Source: Stutzerimonas frequens (GTDB taxonomy: Bacteria > Pseudomonadota > Gammaproteobacteria > Pseudomonadales > Pseudomonadaceae). Taken from it: 64,000 nt of DNA. This document shows positions 17,474-27,131 of the stretch, piece by piece. How positions within the stretch are numbered: the first letter of the stretch is position 1; each line of letters starts with the position of its first letter. Both the position numbers and the translations under genes were made by a program. Under the pieces are notes generated by a model. It saw only the letters and a program-made list of their open reading frames with translations, was not told where the DNA came from and ran no database searches. The stretch covers positions 62,001-126,000 of the forward strand of contig NZ_JAMOHM010000007.1 in the NCBI RefSeq assembly GCF_024448335.1. Reading direction: 5' to 3'.

Positions 17474-17788
17474 TCAGTTGCCGGACGGGTTCGGGTCGGT
17501 GGCCAGCGCGCTGTCGACGCGCTCTAGGAGCATGCGTACGTGCTCGCGCGCGCTGTTGGCTTCGGCATCCAGGCGGTCATGTTTGTGCAGCAGCTCGTGG
17601 GTAATGTTCAGTGCCGCCATCACCGCGACGCGGTCGGCGCCGATGACTTTGCCGCTGCTGCGGATCTCGCGCATCTTGCGATCCAGATAGCGGGCCGCGC
17701 CTTCCAGGTTGCTGCGTTCTTCCGGCGGACAGGCAATGCAATATTCCTTGTCCATGATGTGCACGGTGACGGTGTTCGGCTGGGTCAT
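17474..17788 (-). CDS. zapA: Cell division protein ZapA
   Basis: 104-residue FtsZ-ring-associated protein: N-terminal globular part (VTVHIMDKEYCIACPPEER), then VAVMAALNITHELL leading into a C-terminal coiled coil. It promotes bundling of FtsZ filaments. Its start overlaps the stop of the upstream TIGR02449 gene by four bases, and 6S RNA lies just downstream, as in other Pseudomonas. Confidence 0.95.
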   Translation of the reverse strand: MTQPNTVTVHIMDKEYCIACPPEERSNLEGAARYLDRKMREIRSSGKVIGADRVAVMAALNITHELLHKHDRLDAEANSAREHVRMLLERVDSALATDPNPSGN

Positions 17789-17994
17789 GTGTCCTGCTCC
17801 AGGGCTTTCAGGCGCGAAATCATTGATTCGACCTTCAAGCGTGCCATTTCGTTCTTTTCGATCAGATGAGCGCGCTCTTCACGCCAGGCCCGCTCGTTGG
17901 CCAGTAGCAGATGGTTCTGCGCCTTGAGCTGTTCGATGCGCTGAATCAGCTGCTCCAGCTTGATGGTCAGCGCTTTCAGATCGGCGTCTTCCAT
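17785..17994 (-). CDS. TIGR02449 family coiled-coil protein (ZapB-like)
   Basis: 69-residue protein that is almost entirely a heptad-patterned coiled coil (LTIKLEQLIQRIEQLKAQNHLL, continued to ISRLKALEQ). Its overlap with zapA and its ZapB-like shape suggest a role at the Z ring, but that is inference from context. The start ATG at 17994 has CAGGAAT nearby as a plausible ribosome-binding site. Confidence 0.88.
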   Translation of the reverse strand: MEDADLKALTIKLEQLIQRIEQLKAQNHLLLANERAWREERAHLIEKNEMARLKVESMISRLKALEQDT

Positions 17995-18122
17995 GGGATT
18001 CCTGTTGAGGCACTGGTGAAGACGAGGCGATGCCCAGGGGCTTCGATGGTCTTGCCGCGGCCGCCGGTGCTAGGATACGAAGCCTTCATTCTAGTCATTG
18101 CGCCACTGTGCGCCTAGCCGCC

Positions 18123-18677
18123 ATGTCCATTCAGAACTCCCCCTACGCCGCTTTCGCCACACTTCTGGCGAGCAGTCCGCAAACCGTATCGCCAGCCGAG
18201 CTGCACGGCCTGTTGCTGGGGCGCAGCTGCGCTGGTGCCGGCTTCGATGTCGAGCCCTGGCTGACCGATGCCTCCGACCTGCTCGGCGAGGCGCCTCAGG
18301 ACAATGTGCGCCAGGCCCTGATCGGCCTGCAGGAGATGGTCAAGGGCGAGCTCGCCGGCGACGACATCGCCATTGTCCTGTTGCTGCCCAGCGACGAAGC
18401 ACCACTGTCCGAACGCGCCGTGGCGCTCGGCCAGTGGTGCCAGGGTTTCCTGGCCGGTTTCGGCCTGACCGCTGGTGATCGTGCGCTGAGCAGCGAAGCC
18501 ATGGAAGTGCTGCAGGACCTCTCTGCCATCGCACAGATCCAGGATTCGCTGGAAGAATCCGAGGATGGCGAAACCGATTACATGGAAGTGATGGAGTACC
18601 TGCGCGTGGCGCCGTTGCTGCTGTTCACCGAGTGCGCCAAACCGCTGCCCGCCGCAGCGAAACCGTCTCTGCATTGA
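18123..18677 (+). CDS. ygfB: UPF0149 family protein YgfB
   Basis: 184-residue soluble protein with the YgfB/UPF0149 pattern ([50 protein letters not shown]). In P. aeruginosa YgfB has been linked to control of ampDh3 expression and beta-lactam resistance; whether this copy does so is inference. It is divergent from the ZapB-like gene and is first in the ygfB-pepP-ubiH-ubiI run. The start at 18123 is the family start; an upstream in-frame extension is not conserved-looking. Confidence 0.9.
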   Translation: MSIQNSPYAAFATLLASSPQTVSPAELHGLLLGRSCAGAGFDVEPWLTDASDLLGEAPQDNVRQALIGLQEMVKGELAGDDIAIVLLLPSDEAPLSERAVALGQWCQGFLAGFGLTAGDRALSSEAMEVLQDLSAIAQIQDSLEESEDGETDYMEVMEYLRVAPLLLFTECAKPLPAAAKPSLH

Positions 18678-18693
18678 GGAAACCGCTCTGTCC

Positions 18694-20028
18694 ATGACTC
18701 GCATCCCGAAACCGGAATACGCCCGTCGGCGCAAGGCGCTGATGGAGCTGATGGAACCCAACAGCATCGCCATTCTGCCGGCGGCGCCGATGTACATCCG
18801 CAACCGTGATGTCGAGCATGTCTACCGCCAGGACAGCGACTTCCAGTACCTGTCCGGCTTCCCCGAGCCGGAGGCGGTGATCGCCCTGATCCCTGGTCGC
18901 GAGCATGGTGAATACGTGCTGTTCTGTCGCGAGCGCGATCCCGAGCGCGAGCTCTGGGACGGTCTGCGTGCCGGGCAGGACGGGGCCATTGCCGAATATG
19001 GCGCCGACGATGCCTTTCCCATCGGTGATATCGACGACATTCTTCCCGGCCTGATCGAGGGCCGCGACCGGGTGTACTACGCCATCGGCACCAACGAGGC
19101 CTTCGATCACCGGCTGATGGAGTGGATCAAGACCATCCGCGGCAAGGCCCGCCAGGGCGCGCAACCGCCCAGTGAGTTCGTCGCGCTCGATCACCTGCTG
19201 CACGACATGCGTCTGTACAAGTCGAGCAACGAGGTGAAGGTGATGAAGCATGCGGCAGAGATTTCCGCCCGTGCGCACATCCGCGCCATGCAGGCCAGCC
19301 GCGGCGGCCTGTTCGAGTACCACCTGGAAGCCGAACTGGACTACGAGTTCCGCAAGGGTGGCGCAAAGATGCCGGCCTACGGCAGCATCGTCGCCGCGGG
19401 TCGCAATGCCTGCATCCTGCATTACCGCGAGAACGATGCGCCGCTCAAGGATGGCGACCTGGTGTTGATCGACGCCGGTTGCGAAATCGACTGCTACGCC
19501 AGCGACATTACCCGCACCTTCCCGGTCAACGGCCGCTTCTCGCCCGAGCAGAAGGCCATTTACGAACTGGTGCTCAAGGCCAATGAAGAAGCCTTCAAGC
19601 ACATCGCACCCGGCAAGCACTGGAACGAGGCGCACGAGGCCACGGTGCGGGTGATCACCGCCGGGCTGGTCGAGCTGGGCCTGCTGCAGGGCGAGGTCGA
19701 CGAGCTGATCGCGAGCGAGGCCTACAAACCTTTCTATATGCATCGCGCCGGCCACTGGCTGGGCATGGACGTGCATGACGTCGGCGACTACAAGATCGGT
19801 GGCGAGTGGCGCGTGCTCGAGCCGGGCATGGCAATGACCGTCGAGCCGGGCATCTATATCGCCGTGGACAACCAGAACGTCGCCAAGAAGTGGCGCGGCA
19901 TCGGCGTGCGTATCGAGGATGACGTAGTGGTGACGAAGACCGGCTGCGAGATCCTTACCGATGGCGTGCCAAAAAGTGTTGCCGAGATCGAGGCGCTGAT
20001 GGCCGCCGCTCGCGAGCAGGTCGCCTGA
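18694..20028 (+). CDS. pepP: Xaa-Pro aminopeptidase
   Basis: 444-residue cytosolic metallopeptidase removing N-terminal residues before proline. It has the creatinase N-terminal domain and the pita-bread catalytic domain with dinuclear metal ligands in LVLIDAGCEIDCYASDITRT, HRAGHWLGMDVHD, TVEPGIY and GVRIEDDVVV. Sixteen bases separate it from ygfB and one base from ubiH, so it is within an operon that continues to the ubiquinone genes. Confidence 0.95.
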   Translation: MTRIPKPEYARRRKALMELMEPNSIAILPAAPMYIRNRDVEHVYRQDSDFQYLSGFPEPEAVIALIPGREHGEYVLFCRERDPERELWDGLRAGQDGAIAEYGADDAFPIGDIDDILPGLIEGRDRVYYAIGTNEAFDHRLMEWIKTIRGKARQGAQPPSEFVALDHLLHDMRLYKSSNEVKVMKHAAEISARAHIRAMQASRGGLFEYHLEAELDYEFRKGGAKMPAYGSIVAAGRNACILHYRENDAPLKDGDLVLIDAGCEIDCYASDITRTFPVNGRFSPEQKAIYELVLKANEEAFKHIAPGKHWNEAHEATVRVITAGLVELGLLQGEVDELIASEAYKPFYMHRAGHWLGMDVHDVGDYKIGGEWRVLEPGMAMTVEPGIYIAVDNQNVAKKWRGIGVRIEDDVVVTKTGCEILTDGVPKSVAEIEALMAAAREQVA

Positions 20029-20029
20029 C

Positions 20030-21208
20030 ATGCAGAGCCTGGCGATCATCGGCGGTGGGCTGGTCGGTGCCAGCCTCGCGTTGGCCTTGCAGGACGGCGC
20101 CCGTGAGCGCGGCTGGCGGATCCATCTGATCGAGCCGTTCGAGCCGGGCCACGAGTACCAGCCAAGCTATGACGCGCGCTCCACCGCACTGTCCTACGGC
20201 ACCCGGATGATCTATCAGCGCCTGGGCCTGTGGGAGCGGATCGCCGAGCGTGCCGAACCGATCCTGCATATTCACGTGTCCGAGCGCGGCCGTCTCGGCG
20301 CAGCGCGTTTGCATGCGCGCGACGAGGGCGTCGAGGCGCTGGGCTACGTGGTGGAAAATGCCTGGATCGGCCACTGCCTGTGGCAGGCGCTGGATGATCG
20401 GGTGGTGGTCCGCCATTGCCCGGCAGAGGTCGAGCGGCTGGAACCCAGCGCCACCGGCTATCGCCTGAGCTTCACCGATGGTCAGACGCTGGCGTGCGAG
20501 CTGACCGTGCTGGCCGATGGTGGTCGCTCCGGCTTGCGCGAGCAGCTCGGCATCCAGGTCTCTCGGCGCCCCTATGGCCAGACCGCTCTGATCGGCAACA
20601 TCACCCCGGGCAAGCCGCACGGCGGGCTGGCCTTCGAACGCTTCACCGAAGACGGCCCGATGGCGCTGCTGCCACTGCAGGACAACCGCTGCGCGCTGGT
20701 GTGGACGCGTTCTCCGGCCGACGCCGCGCGCTTGGCGCAGGCCCACGAAGCGGCCTTCCTGGAGGAACTGCAGGAGGCCTTCGGCTATCGCCTGGGCGCC
20801 TTGCAGCAGGTCGGTGCCCGGCATCTGTATCCGCTGACGCTGATCGAGGCCGAGGAGCAGGTGCGCTCGGGGCTGGTGGTGCTGGGCAATGCTGCGCACA
20901 GCCTGCACCCGATCGCCGGGCAGGGTTACAACCTGTCGCTGCGGGATGTCGATGCGCTGAGTGCCGCGTTGCTGCGCAGCGAGGCGCCGTTGGGCGATCT
21001 GCCGGTGCTGCAGGAGTACGCCCGCCGGCAGCGCCTCGATCAGCGGCTCACCGTTGGCTTTTCCGATCAGGTGACCCGACTGTTCGGCGACTCCGGACGC
21101 CTGGTCGCGGCCGGACGCACGCTCGGCCTGCTCGGGTTGGACTTGACTCCCGCTGCCAAGCGCTGGTTCGCGCGCCAGGCGATGGGCCTGGGTACGCGCG
21201 CGGGTTGA
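20030..21208 (+). CDS. ubiH: 2-octaprenyl-6-methoxyphenyl hydroxylase
   Basis: FAD-dependent monooxygenase of ubiquinone synthesis, 392 residues. The N-terminal dinucleotide fold reads LAIIGGGLVGASLALAL and the second FAD motif VLGNAAHSLHPIAGQGYNLSLRD has the asparagine typical of UbiH. It starts one base after the pepP stop. Assignment to UbiH rather than UbiF rests on this motif and on the pepP-ubiH-ubiI order known in gammaproteobacteria. Confidence 0.93.
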   Translation: MQSLAIIGGGLVGASLALALQDGARERGWRIHLIEPFEPGHEYQPSYDARSTALSYGTRMIYQRLGLWERIAERAEPILHIHVSERGRLGAARLHARDEGVEALGYVVENAWIGHCLWQALDDRVVVRHCPAEVERLEPSATGYRLSFTDGQTLACELTVLADGGRSGLREQLGIQVSRRPYGQTALIGNITPGKPHGGLAFERFTEDGPMALLPLQDNRCALVWTRSPADAARLAQAHEAAFLEELQEAFGYRLGALQQVGARHLYPLTLIEAEEQVRSGLVVLGNAAHSLHPIAGQGYNLSLRDVDALSAALLRSEAPLGDLPVLQEYARRQRLDQRLTVGFSDQVTRLFGDSGRLVAAGRTLGLLGLDLTPAAKRWFARQAMGLGTRAG

Positions 21209-21230
21209 GCGCGACAACGAAGGATTCGGC

Positions 21231-21719
21231 ATGAGCGCTTCCAGGCTGGCGTGCAAGGCGCGGTTTCTGCGCTGGGCCATGAATTTCTATCCGCCCTACA
21301 TCGGAGCCGGTGTTCGGGTGCGGCACATCAGTGCGGATATGCGCCTGGTTCAGGTCAAGATGGTGCTGCGCTGGTACAACCGCAATTATGTCGGTACGCA
21401 GTTCGGCGGCTCGCTGTATTCAATGGTCGACCCGTTCTTCGTGCTGATGCTGATGGAGAATCTCGGGCGCGACTACATCGTCTGGGACAAGGCGGCCAAC
21501 ATAGAATTCGTCAGCCCCGGGCGGGGTGCGGTCTTCGCCGAGTTCGCCATCAGCGACAAGTTGCTGGATGAGATCCGCGCGAACACCGCCGACGGCAGCA
21601 AGTACTTGCCCAGGATGCATGTCGAAGTGCGGGACGGCGAGGGCACGCTGGTGGCACGGGTGCAGAAGACCCTCTACATACGACTCAAGCCGCGGGCGCG
21701 GCAGTCAGGAGAGAAGTGA
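21231..21719 (+). CDS. DUF4442 hotdog-fold protein (thioesterase-like)
   Basis: 162-residue protein assigned to DUF4442, a PaaI-like hotdog family (VKMVLRWYNRNYVGTQFGGSLYSMVDPFF, abbreviated here, followed by VWDKAANIEFVSPGRG). Its position between ubiH and ubiI is shared with P. aeruginosa as I recall it. An acyl-CoA or acyl-carrier thioesterase activity is plausible but unproven. Its stop overlaps the ubiI start region, so it is in the operon. Confidence 0.85.
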   Translation: MSASRLACKARFLRWAMNFYPPYIGAGVRVRHISADMRLVQVKMVLRWYNRNYVGTQFGGSLYSMVDPFFVLMLMENLGRDYIVWDKAANIEFVSPGRGAVFAEFAISDKLLDEIRANTADGSKYLPRMHVEVRDGEGTLVARVQKTLYIRLKPRARQSGEK

Positions 21720-22939
21720 TGCAAGCGGATCTGATCATCGTTGGCGCCGGAATGGTCGGCAGCACGCTGGCACTGGCGCTCGAAGGCTCCGGACTGAATA
21801 TCGTCGTGCTCGACGCCAGTCCGCTCGAGGTCGCCGACTTCGATCCGCTGGGCGGCTTCGAGCCCCGGGTCAGCGCGTTGTCAGCAGCCAGTCAGCGCAT
21901 CCTGCAGCGGGTCGGTGCGTGGCCGGGTATCGCCGCGCGGCGCGCGAGTCCCTACACCGACATGCATGTGTGGGATGGCTCGGGTACCGGCCAGATTCAT
22001 TTCTCTGCCGAGACCGTGCACGCCGAGGTGCTCGGGCACATCGTCGAGAACCGCGTGGTGCAGGACGCCCTGTTGGAAACGATGCAGCGTGGTGGCAGGT
22101 TGCAATTGATCGGCGACGCGCGTGTAGAGCAGCTGACGCAAACCGCCGAAGGCTGGCGGCTGACGCTGGGCGATGGTCGTGAGTTGCACACGCCCCTACT
22201 GATCGCCGCGGACGGCGCCAACTCGGCGATTCGCCGCCTGGCTGGCTGTGAAACCCGCGAGTGGGACTATCTGCATCAAGCCATCGTTACCAGCGTGCGT
22301 TGCAGCGAGGCGCACCAGCGTACGGCCTGGCAACGCTTCACCGATGACGGCCCGTTGGCCTTTCTGCCGCTCGAGCGCGATGGCGATCGGCACTGGTGCT
22401 CGATTGTCTGGTCGGTTACCGAGGCAGAGGCCAAGCGCCTCATGGCACTGGATGACCTGGCCTTTTGTACCGCACTTGAGCGTGCCTTCGAGCAACGCCT
22501 GGGTGAGGTGCTGGAAGTCGATCCGCGGCTGTGCATCCCGCTGCGCCAACGCCATGCCAAGCGGTACGTGCAGCCCGGCCTGGCGTTGATCGGCGATGCC
22601 GCACACACCATTCATCCGTTGGCGGGGCAGGGCGTGAATCTTGGTCTGCTGGATGCCGCGGTGCTGGCTGAAGTGCTCAAGGCGGCGATTGCCCGCGGTG
22701 AGCGGGTAGCGGATGTGCGGGTGCTGAGCCGCTTCGAGCGTCGGCGCATGCCACACAATTTGGCGATGATGGCAGCCATGGAGGGCTTCGAGCGGCTGTT
22801 CCAGGCTGATCCGCTGCCGCTGCGCTGGTTGCGCAATACCGGTCTCAAGGCCGTCGAGGCGCTGCCGGAGGCGAAGGCGCTGTTTGTGCGTCAGGCGCTC
22901 GGACTGAGCGGTGATCTGCCCGAACTGGCCAAGCCCTGA
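21719..22939 (+). CDS. ubiI: 2-octaprenylphenol hydroxylase (C5-hydroxylation of ubiquinone precursor)
   Basis: 406-residue FAD monooxygenase: DLIIVGAGMVGSTLALAL at the N-terminus and LIGDAAHTIHPLAGQGVNLGLLD for FAD binding. The ATG at 21719 has AGGAG about ten bases upstream and overlaps the previous stop by one base. It is paralogous to ubiH two genes upstream. UbiI and UbiF are close relatives, so the exact ring position is likely but not certain. Confidence 0.92.
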   Translation: MQADLIIVGAGMVGSTLALALEGSGLNIVVLDASPLEVADFDPLGGFEPRVSALSAASQRILQRVGAWPGIAARRASPYTDMHVWDGSGTGQIHFSAETVHAEVLGHIVENRVVQDALLETMQRGGRLQLIGDARVEQLTQTAEGWRLTLGDGRELHTPLLIAADGANSAIRRLAGCETREWDYLHQAIVTSVRCSEAHQRTAWQRFTDDGPLAFLPLERDGDRHWCSIVWSVTEAEAKRLMALDDLAFCTALERAFEQRLGEVLEVDPRLCIPLRQRHAKRYVQPGLALIGDAAHTIHPLAGQGVNLGLLDAAVLAEVLKAAIARGERVADVRVLSRFERRRMPHNLAMMAAMEGFERLFQADPLPLRWLRNTGLKAVEALPEAKALFVRQALGLSGDLPELAKP

Positions 22940-22995
22940 TATCAGATTGATATTTACAAAAGATTACCTGCACGATTTGTCGCATTGAGAAGGTA

Positions 22996-23014
22996 AATAA
23001 CATTCACTATTATT
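22996..23014 (+). promoter_or_regulatory. Fur-box-like site upstream of the iron transporter
   Basis: AATAACATTCACTATTATT matches 11 of 19 bases of the Fur consensus GATAATGATAATCATTATC, in an AT-rich stretch 35 bases before the ferric-binding protein gene. Iron repression of the operon is the natural expectation. Confidence 0.55.
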
Positions 23015-23048
23015 TGGCCTCTGTTCCAACTCACCAAGAGGCTGTTTC

Positions 23049-24050
23049 ATGCAGGCAAGCAAAGGTTTACTCGCCGCCCTGGCGCTTACGGCGCTGTCGG
23101 GCGCTGTCCAGGCTGCCGACGAAGTGGTGGTTTACTCCTCGCGCATCGACGAGCTGATCAAGCCGGTGTTCGACGCATACACCGAGAAGACCGGTGTCGC
23201 TATCAAGTTCATCACCGACAAGGAAGCTCCGCTGATGGCCCGCATCAAGGCCGAAGGCGAGAACACTCCTGCTGACCTGCTGCTGACCGTCGATGGTGGC
23301 AACCTCTGGCAAGCCGAAGAAATGGGCCTGCTGCAGCCGCTCGACTCCAAAGTGGTGAAGGACAACATCCCCGCTCAGTACCGCTCCTCCAGCGACGCCT
23401 GGACTGGCCTGTCGCTGCGCGCGCGGACCATCGTCTACTCCCCGGAACGGGTCAAGGATGGCGAGCTGACCACCTATGAAGCGCTGGCCGACAAGAAGTG
23501 GGACGGCCGTCTGTGCCTGCGTACCAGCAAGAAGGTCTACAACCAGTCGCTGACCGCCACCATGATCGAGACCCATGGTGCCGAGAAGACCGAAGAGATC
23601 ATCAAGGGCTGGGTCAGCAACCTCGCCACCGATGTCTTCGCCGACGATACCGCGCTGGTCCAGGCGGTTGATGCCGGGCAGTGTGACGTCGGCATCGTCA
23701 ATACCTACTACTTCGGCCGTCTGCATGCGCAGAATCCGCAGCTCAAGGCCAAACTGTTCTGGCCGAACCAGGAAGATCGCGGCGTGCACGTCAATCTGTC
23801 GGGCATCGGCCTGACCAAGCACGCACCGAATCCGGACGCCGCGCGCAAGCTGGTGGAGTGGATGACTGGCGCCGAGGCACAGAGCATCTTCGCCGACATC
23901 AATATGGAGTATCCGGCCAACCCGAACGTCAAGCCGTCTGCCGAAGTGGCCGCATGGGGCGAGTTCAAGGCCGACACCATCCCGGTGGAAGTGGCTGGCA
24001 AGCGCCAGGCCGAAGCCATCAAGCTGATGGATCGCGCCGGCTGGAACTGA
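23049..24050 (+). CDS. Ferric-iron ABC transporter substrate-binding protein (FbpA-like)
   Basis: 333-residue periplasmic protein with a signal peptide ending VQAAD near residue 23 and the ferric-binding FbpA fold ([19 protein letters not shown]). The paired tyrosines that coordinate iron are present in [12 protein letters not shown]. The permease follows after 118 bp that contain a hairpin terminator, and no ATPase gene is adjacent in this window. A Fur-like site precedes it. Confidence 0.93.
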   Translation: MQASKGLLAALALTALSGAVQAADEVVVYSSRIDELIKPVFDAYTEKTGVAIKFITDKEAPLMARIKAEGENTPADLLLTVDGGNLWQAEEMGLLQPLDSKVVKDNIPAQYRSSSDAWTGLSLRARTIVYSPERVKDGELTTYEALADKKWDGRLCLRTSKKVYNQSLTATMIETHGAEKTEEIIKGWVSNLATDVFADDTALVQAVDAGQCDVGIVNTYYFGRLHAQNPQLKAKLFWPNQEDRGVHVNLSGIGLTKHAPNPDAARKLVEWMTGAEAQSIFADINMEYPANPNVKPSAEVAAWGEFKADTIPVEVAGKRQAEAIKLMDRAGWN

Positions 24051-24120
24051 TCAGCCTTTCGCGCTTGCAGCGCTGACGTGCGGCTCCGGCCGCTATGTCA
24101 GCCGCTGCGGTTATACTCGG

Positions 24121-24153
24121 CGCCCCGGCCTGGTCCGGGGCGTCGTCTTTTTT
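24121..24153 (+). terminator. Hairpin with T-run between binding protein and permease
   Basis: CGCCCCGG-CCTGGT-CCGGGGCG is a perfect 8-bp stem followed by TCGTCTTTTTT. It lies between co-directional genes of one transporter, so it probably limits read-through and lowers permease expression. A TTATACT just upstream (24111-24117) could also start an independent transcript. Confidence 0.75.
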
Positions 24154-24168
24154 GCTGTCGAGGCTTGA

Positions 24169-25785
24169 GTGTCCCATCCCGTCGAGCGCCGCTGGTATCC
24201 CATCACTTTCGCCATCGCCGCACTGGTGTTGCTGCCGTTGAGCATTCTGCTGTTCAGCTGGAGCAGCATCGATACCGAGATCTGGGCGCACCTGTGGGAC
24301 ACACAGATGCCGCGGTTGCTGGGCAACACCCTGACCCTGGTGCTTGGCGTCAGCGTTGGTGTGGTCGTGCTCGGCGTCAGCCTCGCCTGGCTCACGGCGC
24401 TCTGCGAGTTCCCCGGCCGCCGCTGGCTGGACTGGGCGCTTATGCTGCCGTTCGCGATTCCGGCCTACGTACTGGCGTTCGTCTTCATCGGCCTGCTGGA
24501 TTTCGCCGGTCCGGTGCAAACCCTGGCACGCGAGTGGTTCGGCAGTGGTATCCGCTTTCCGCGAGTGCGCTCGACCGGTGGCGTCATCACGGTACTGGTG
24601 TTGGTGTTCTACCCCTATGTCTACCTGCTGGCGCGTTCGGCCTTTCTCGCCCAGGGCAAGGGGCTGATGGAAGCGGCACGGGTGCTCGGCCAGTCGCCCT
24701 GGCAGGCTTTCTGGCGCGTGGCGCTGCCGATGGCGCGGCCGGCCATCGGCGCCGGGCTGGCGCTGGCGATGATGGAGACGCTGGCCGATTTCGGTGCGGT
24801 ATCGGTGTTCAACTTCGATACCTTCACCACCGCCATCTACAAGACCTGGTACGGTTTCTTCAGCCTGACCAGCGCCACGCAGCTGGCCAGCCTGCTGTTG
24901 CTGGCGGTGATGCTGGTGCTCTACGGCGAGCGTCGTGCCCGCGGTGCGGCGCGCCCGGCCAACGAGCGTGCGCGCTCGGCGGCACTTTATCGGCTGACCG
25001 GAATGAAGGCCTTTGCCGCCAGCGCCTGGTGCGGCCTGGTGTTTCTCTGCGCGTTCGTCATACCCGTGCTGCAACTGCTCGTATGGCTCTGGCAGCGCGG
25101 CCGCTTCGACCTCGACGAGCGCTATGCCGGGCTGATCCTGCATACGCTGTACCTGGGCGGCATCGCTGCGCTGATCACCGTTACCGCGGCGTTACTGCTG
25201 GCCTTCGCCCGGAGGCAGGCTCCGGTGCGCTCGGTCCGCAGTGCGGTGAGCCTGGCCAACCTGGGTTATGCGCTGCCCGGCTCGGTGCTGGCGGTGTCGA
25301 TCATGCTGGCGTTCAGTTATCTCGACCGGCACATGGTGATTCCGCTGTCTAGCTGGCTGGGCGGGGCGGGCAAACCGATCCTGCTCGGCAGCCTCGGCGC
25401 CTTGCTGCTGGCCTATCTGATCCGCTTCATGGCAGTCGCCTTCGGCCCGCTGGAGAATGCCCTGGCACGGATTCGCCCTTCGTTGCCGCAGGCGTCGCGT
25501 AGCCTAGGCGTCGGCGGCCCGGCGCTGTTCATGCGCGTCTATCTGCCACTACTGCTGCCGGGTACCCTGAGCGCAGCGCTGCTGGTGTTCGTCGACGTGC
25601 TCAAGGAGATGCCGGCAACCCTGCTGATGCGTCCGTTCGGCTGGGACACCCTGGCGGTACGCATTTTCGAGATGACCAGCGAGGGTGAATGGGCACGTGC
25701 TTCGCTGCCGGCGCTGACCCTGGTGTTGGTGGGCTTGCTGCCGGTGGTGCTGCTGATTCGGCGCTCGGCGAGACGTCCAGGCTGA
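24169..25785 (+). CDS. Iron ABC transporter permease (FbpB type, fused double domain)
   Basis: 538-residue inner-membrane protein with two homologous permease halves, each having a conserved EAA-type loop: EAARVLGQSPWQAFWRVALPMA in the first half (shortened to key residues) and ASRSLGVGGPALFMRVYLP in the second. Twelve or so transmembrane helices are expected. The start codon is GTG at 24169, giving MSHPVERRWYP. It pairs with the preceding ferric-binding protein. No ATP-binding subunit is adjacent, so the ATPase must be encoded elsewhere. Confidence 0.92.
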   Translation: MSHPVERRWYPITFAIAALVLLPLSILLFSWSSIDTEIWAHLWDTQMPRLLGNTLTLVLGVSVGVVVLGVSLAWLTALCEFPGRRWLDWALMLPFAIPAYVLAFVFIGLLDFAGPVQTLAREWFGSGIRFPRVRSTGGVITVLVLVFYPYVYLLARSAFLAQGKGLMEAARVLGQSPWQAFWRVALPMARPAIGAGLALAMMETLADFGAVSVFNFDTFTTAIYKTWYGFFSLTSATQLASLLLLAVMLVLYGERRARGAARPANERARSAALYRLTGMKAFAASAWCGLVFLCAFVIPVLQLLVWLWQRGRFDLDERYAGLILHTLYLGGIAALITVTAALLLAFARRQAPVRSVRSAVSLANLGYALPGSVLAVSIMLAFSYLDRHMVIPLSSWLGGAGKPILLGSLGALLLAYLIRFMAVAFGPLENALARIRPSLPQASRSLGVGGPALFMRVYLPLLLPGTLSAALLVFVDVLKEMPATLLMRPFGWDTLAVRIFEMTSEGEWARASLPALTLVLVGLLPVVLLIRRSARRPG

Positions 25786-25876
25786 TCGTGCGACCTAGGC
25801 GCACGGTGCTGAACGGCGCGGCCGCGCTGCTGCGGGCCGCGGGTCGACCTCCAGTCTCCTGGCGCCTGAAGCGCAG

Positions 25877-25904
25877 TGACCTACCGTCACCTTGGGGCTA
25901 CAAT
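25877..25904 (+). promoter_or_regulatory. Probable promoter of gcvT-gcvH
   Basis: TACAAT at 25899-25904 with TGACCT 16 bases upstream lies about 92 bp before gcvT. The leader also contains a distant complementary pair GTCGCCGA/TCGGCGAC. No glycine riboswitch core was recognised. Confidence 0.45.
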
Positions 25905-25996
25905 GCGCGCCATTCGAAAGTCGCCGAGCCTCGCGGGGCCCGGTTTTACTGACTTTTCCAATGCCGATTCGGCGACCTGCCCGGAAGGAGAAACCC

Positions 25997-27079
25997 ATGG
26001 GTCAGCGCACTCCCCTCTACGATCAGCACCTTGCGCTCGGCGCCAAGATGGTCGATTTCGGTGGCTGGGACATGCCACTGCATTACGGCTCACAGGTGGA
26101 AGAACACCATCAGGTGCGACGCGATTGCGGGGTCTTCGATGTCTCGCACATGACCGTGGTGGATGTCGCCGGCGAGCAGGCCACCGCCTATCTGCAGCGC
26201 TTGCTGGCCAACGACGTGGCACGCCTGAAGAGTGCCGGTCGCGCCCTTTATAGCGCCATGCTCAATGAGCGTGGCGGGGTGATCGATGACCTGATCGGCT
26301 ACCTGACGGACTGGGGCTACCGCCTGGTGGTCAACGCCAGCACCCGCGACAAGGACCTGGCGTGGATGCAGACCCAGATGGCGGGCTTCGCCGTCGAGGT
26401 CAACGAACGCCCGCAGCTGGCCATGCTGGCCATCCAGGGCCCGCACGCCCGCGCACGCACGGCCGAGCTGGTCAGCCAGGCGCGCGCCACCTTGATTCAC
26501 GAACTCAAGCCATTCCAGGGCCTGGCCGAAGGCGACTGGTTCATCGGTCGTACCGGCTACACCGGCGAAGATGGTCTGGAGATCATCCTGCCGGCCGAGC
26601 AGGCACCGGATTTTCTCAGCGAGCTGGTCGGCGCTGGCATCCCGCCCATCGGCCTCGGCGCACGTGACACCCTGCGTCTGGAGGCCGGGCTGAACCTGTA
26701 CGGGCAGGACATGACCGAGGAGGTTTCGCCGCTGGCCGCCAACATGGGCTGGACCGTGGCCTGGGAGCCGGCCGAGCGCGACTTCGTCGGCCGTGCCGCG
26801 CTGGAGCAGCAGCGCGCCCAAGGCGATCTGCCCAAGCTGGTCGGCCTGGTGCTGGAAGAGCGCGGCGTGCTGCGTGCCCATCAGGTGGTGCGGGTGACCG
26901 GTGTCGGCGACGGCGAGATCACCAGCGGCAGTTTTTCTCCTACGCTTGGCAAATCCATCGCCCTGGCTCGCGTGCCGGCCGGCACCGCCGAGCGTGCGGA
27001 AGTGGAGATTCGTGGCAAGTGGTATCCGGTGCGGGTCGTACAGCCGACATTCGTGCGGCACGGCAAGGTACTGGTGTAA
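25997..27079 (+). CDS. gcvT: Glycine cleavage system aminomethyltransferase (T protein)
   Basis: 360-residue T protein that transfers the methylene group from the lipoyl-bound intermediate on GcvH to tetrahydrofolate. Features include [27 protein letters not shown], the folate-site aspartate in [10 protein letters not shown], and [10 protein letters not shown]. The ATG at 25997 is chosen for the ideal GGAAGGAG upstream and family N-terminus; an in-frame extension is rejected. It leads the gcvT-gcvH-gcvP cluster. Confidence 0.95.
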   Translation: MGQRTPLYDQHLALGAKMVDFGGWDMPLHYGSQVEEHHQVRRDCGVFDVSHMTVVDVAGEQATAYLQRLLANDVARLKSAGRALYSAMLNERGGVIDDLIGYLTDWGYRLVVNASTRDKDLAWMQTQMAGFAVEVNERPQLAMLAIQGPHARARTAELVSQARATLIHELKPFQGLAEGDWFIGRTGYTGEDGLEIILPAEQAPDFLSELVGAGIPPIGLGARDTLRLEAGLNLYGQDMTEEVSPLAANMGWTVAWEPAERDFVGRAALEQQRAQGDLPKLVGLVLEERGVLRAHQVVRVTGVGDGEITSGSFSPTLGKSIALARVPAGTAERAEVEIRGKWYPVRVVQPTFVRHGKVLV

Positions 27080-27131
27080 ATTCGACCGACTGTTTTGCGC
27101 GACTGCTGTCATCAGCCTTGAGGACCCAACA

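Noticed and set aside
25786..25996. Possible glycine riboswitch upstream of gcvT
   Set aside because: The leader after the likely promoter is under 100 nt and shows none of the conserved tandem aptamer core; the gap holds only a promoter and one distant inverted pair.
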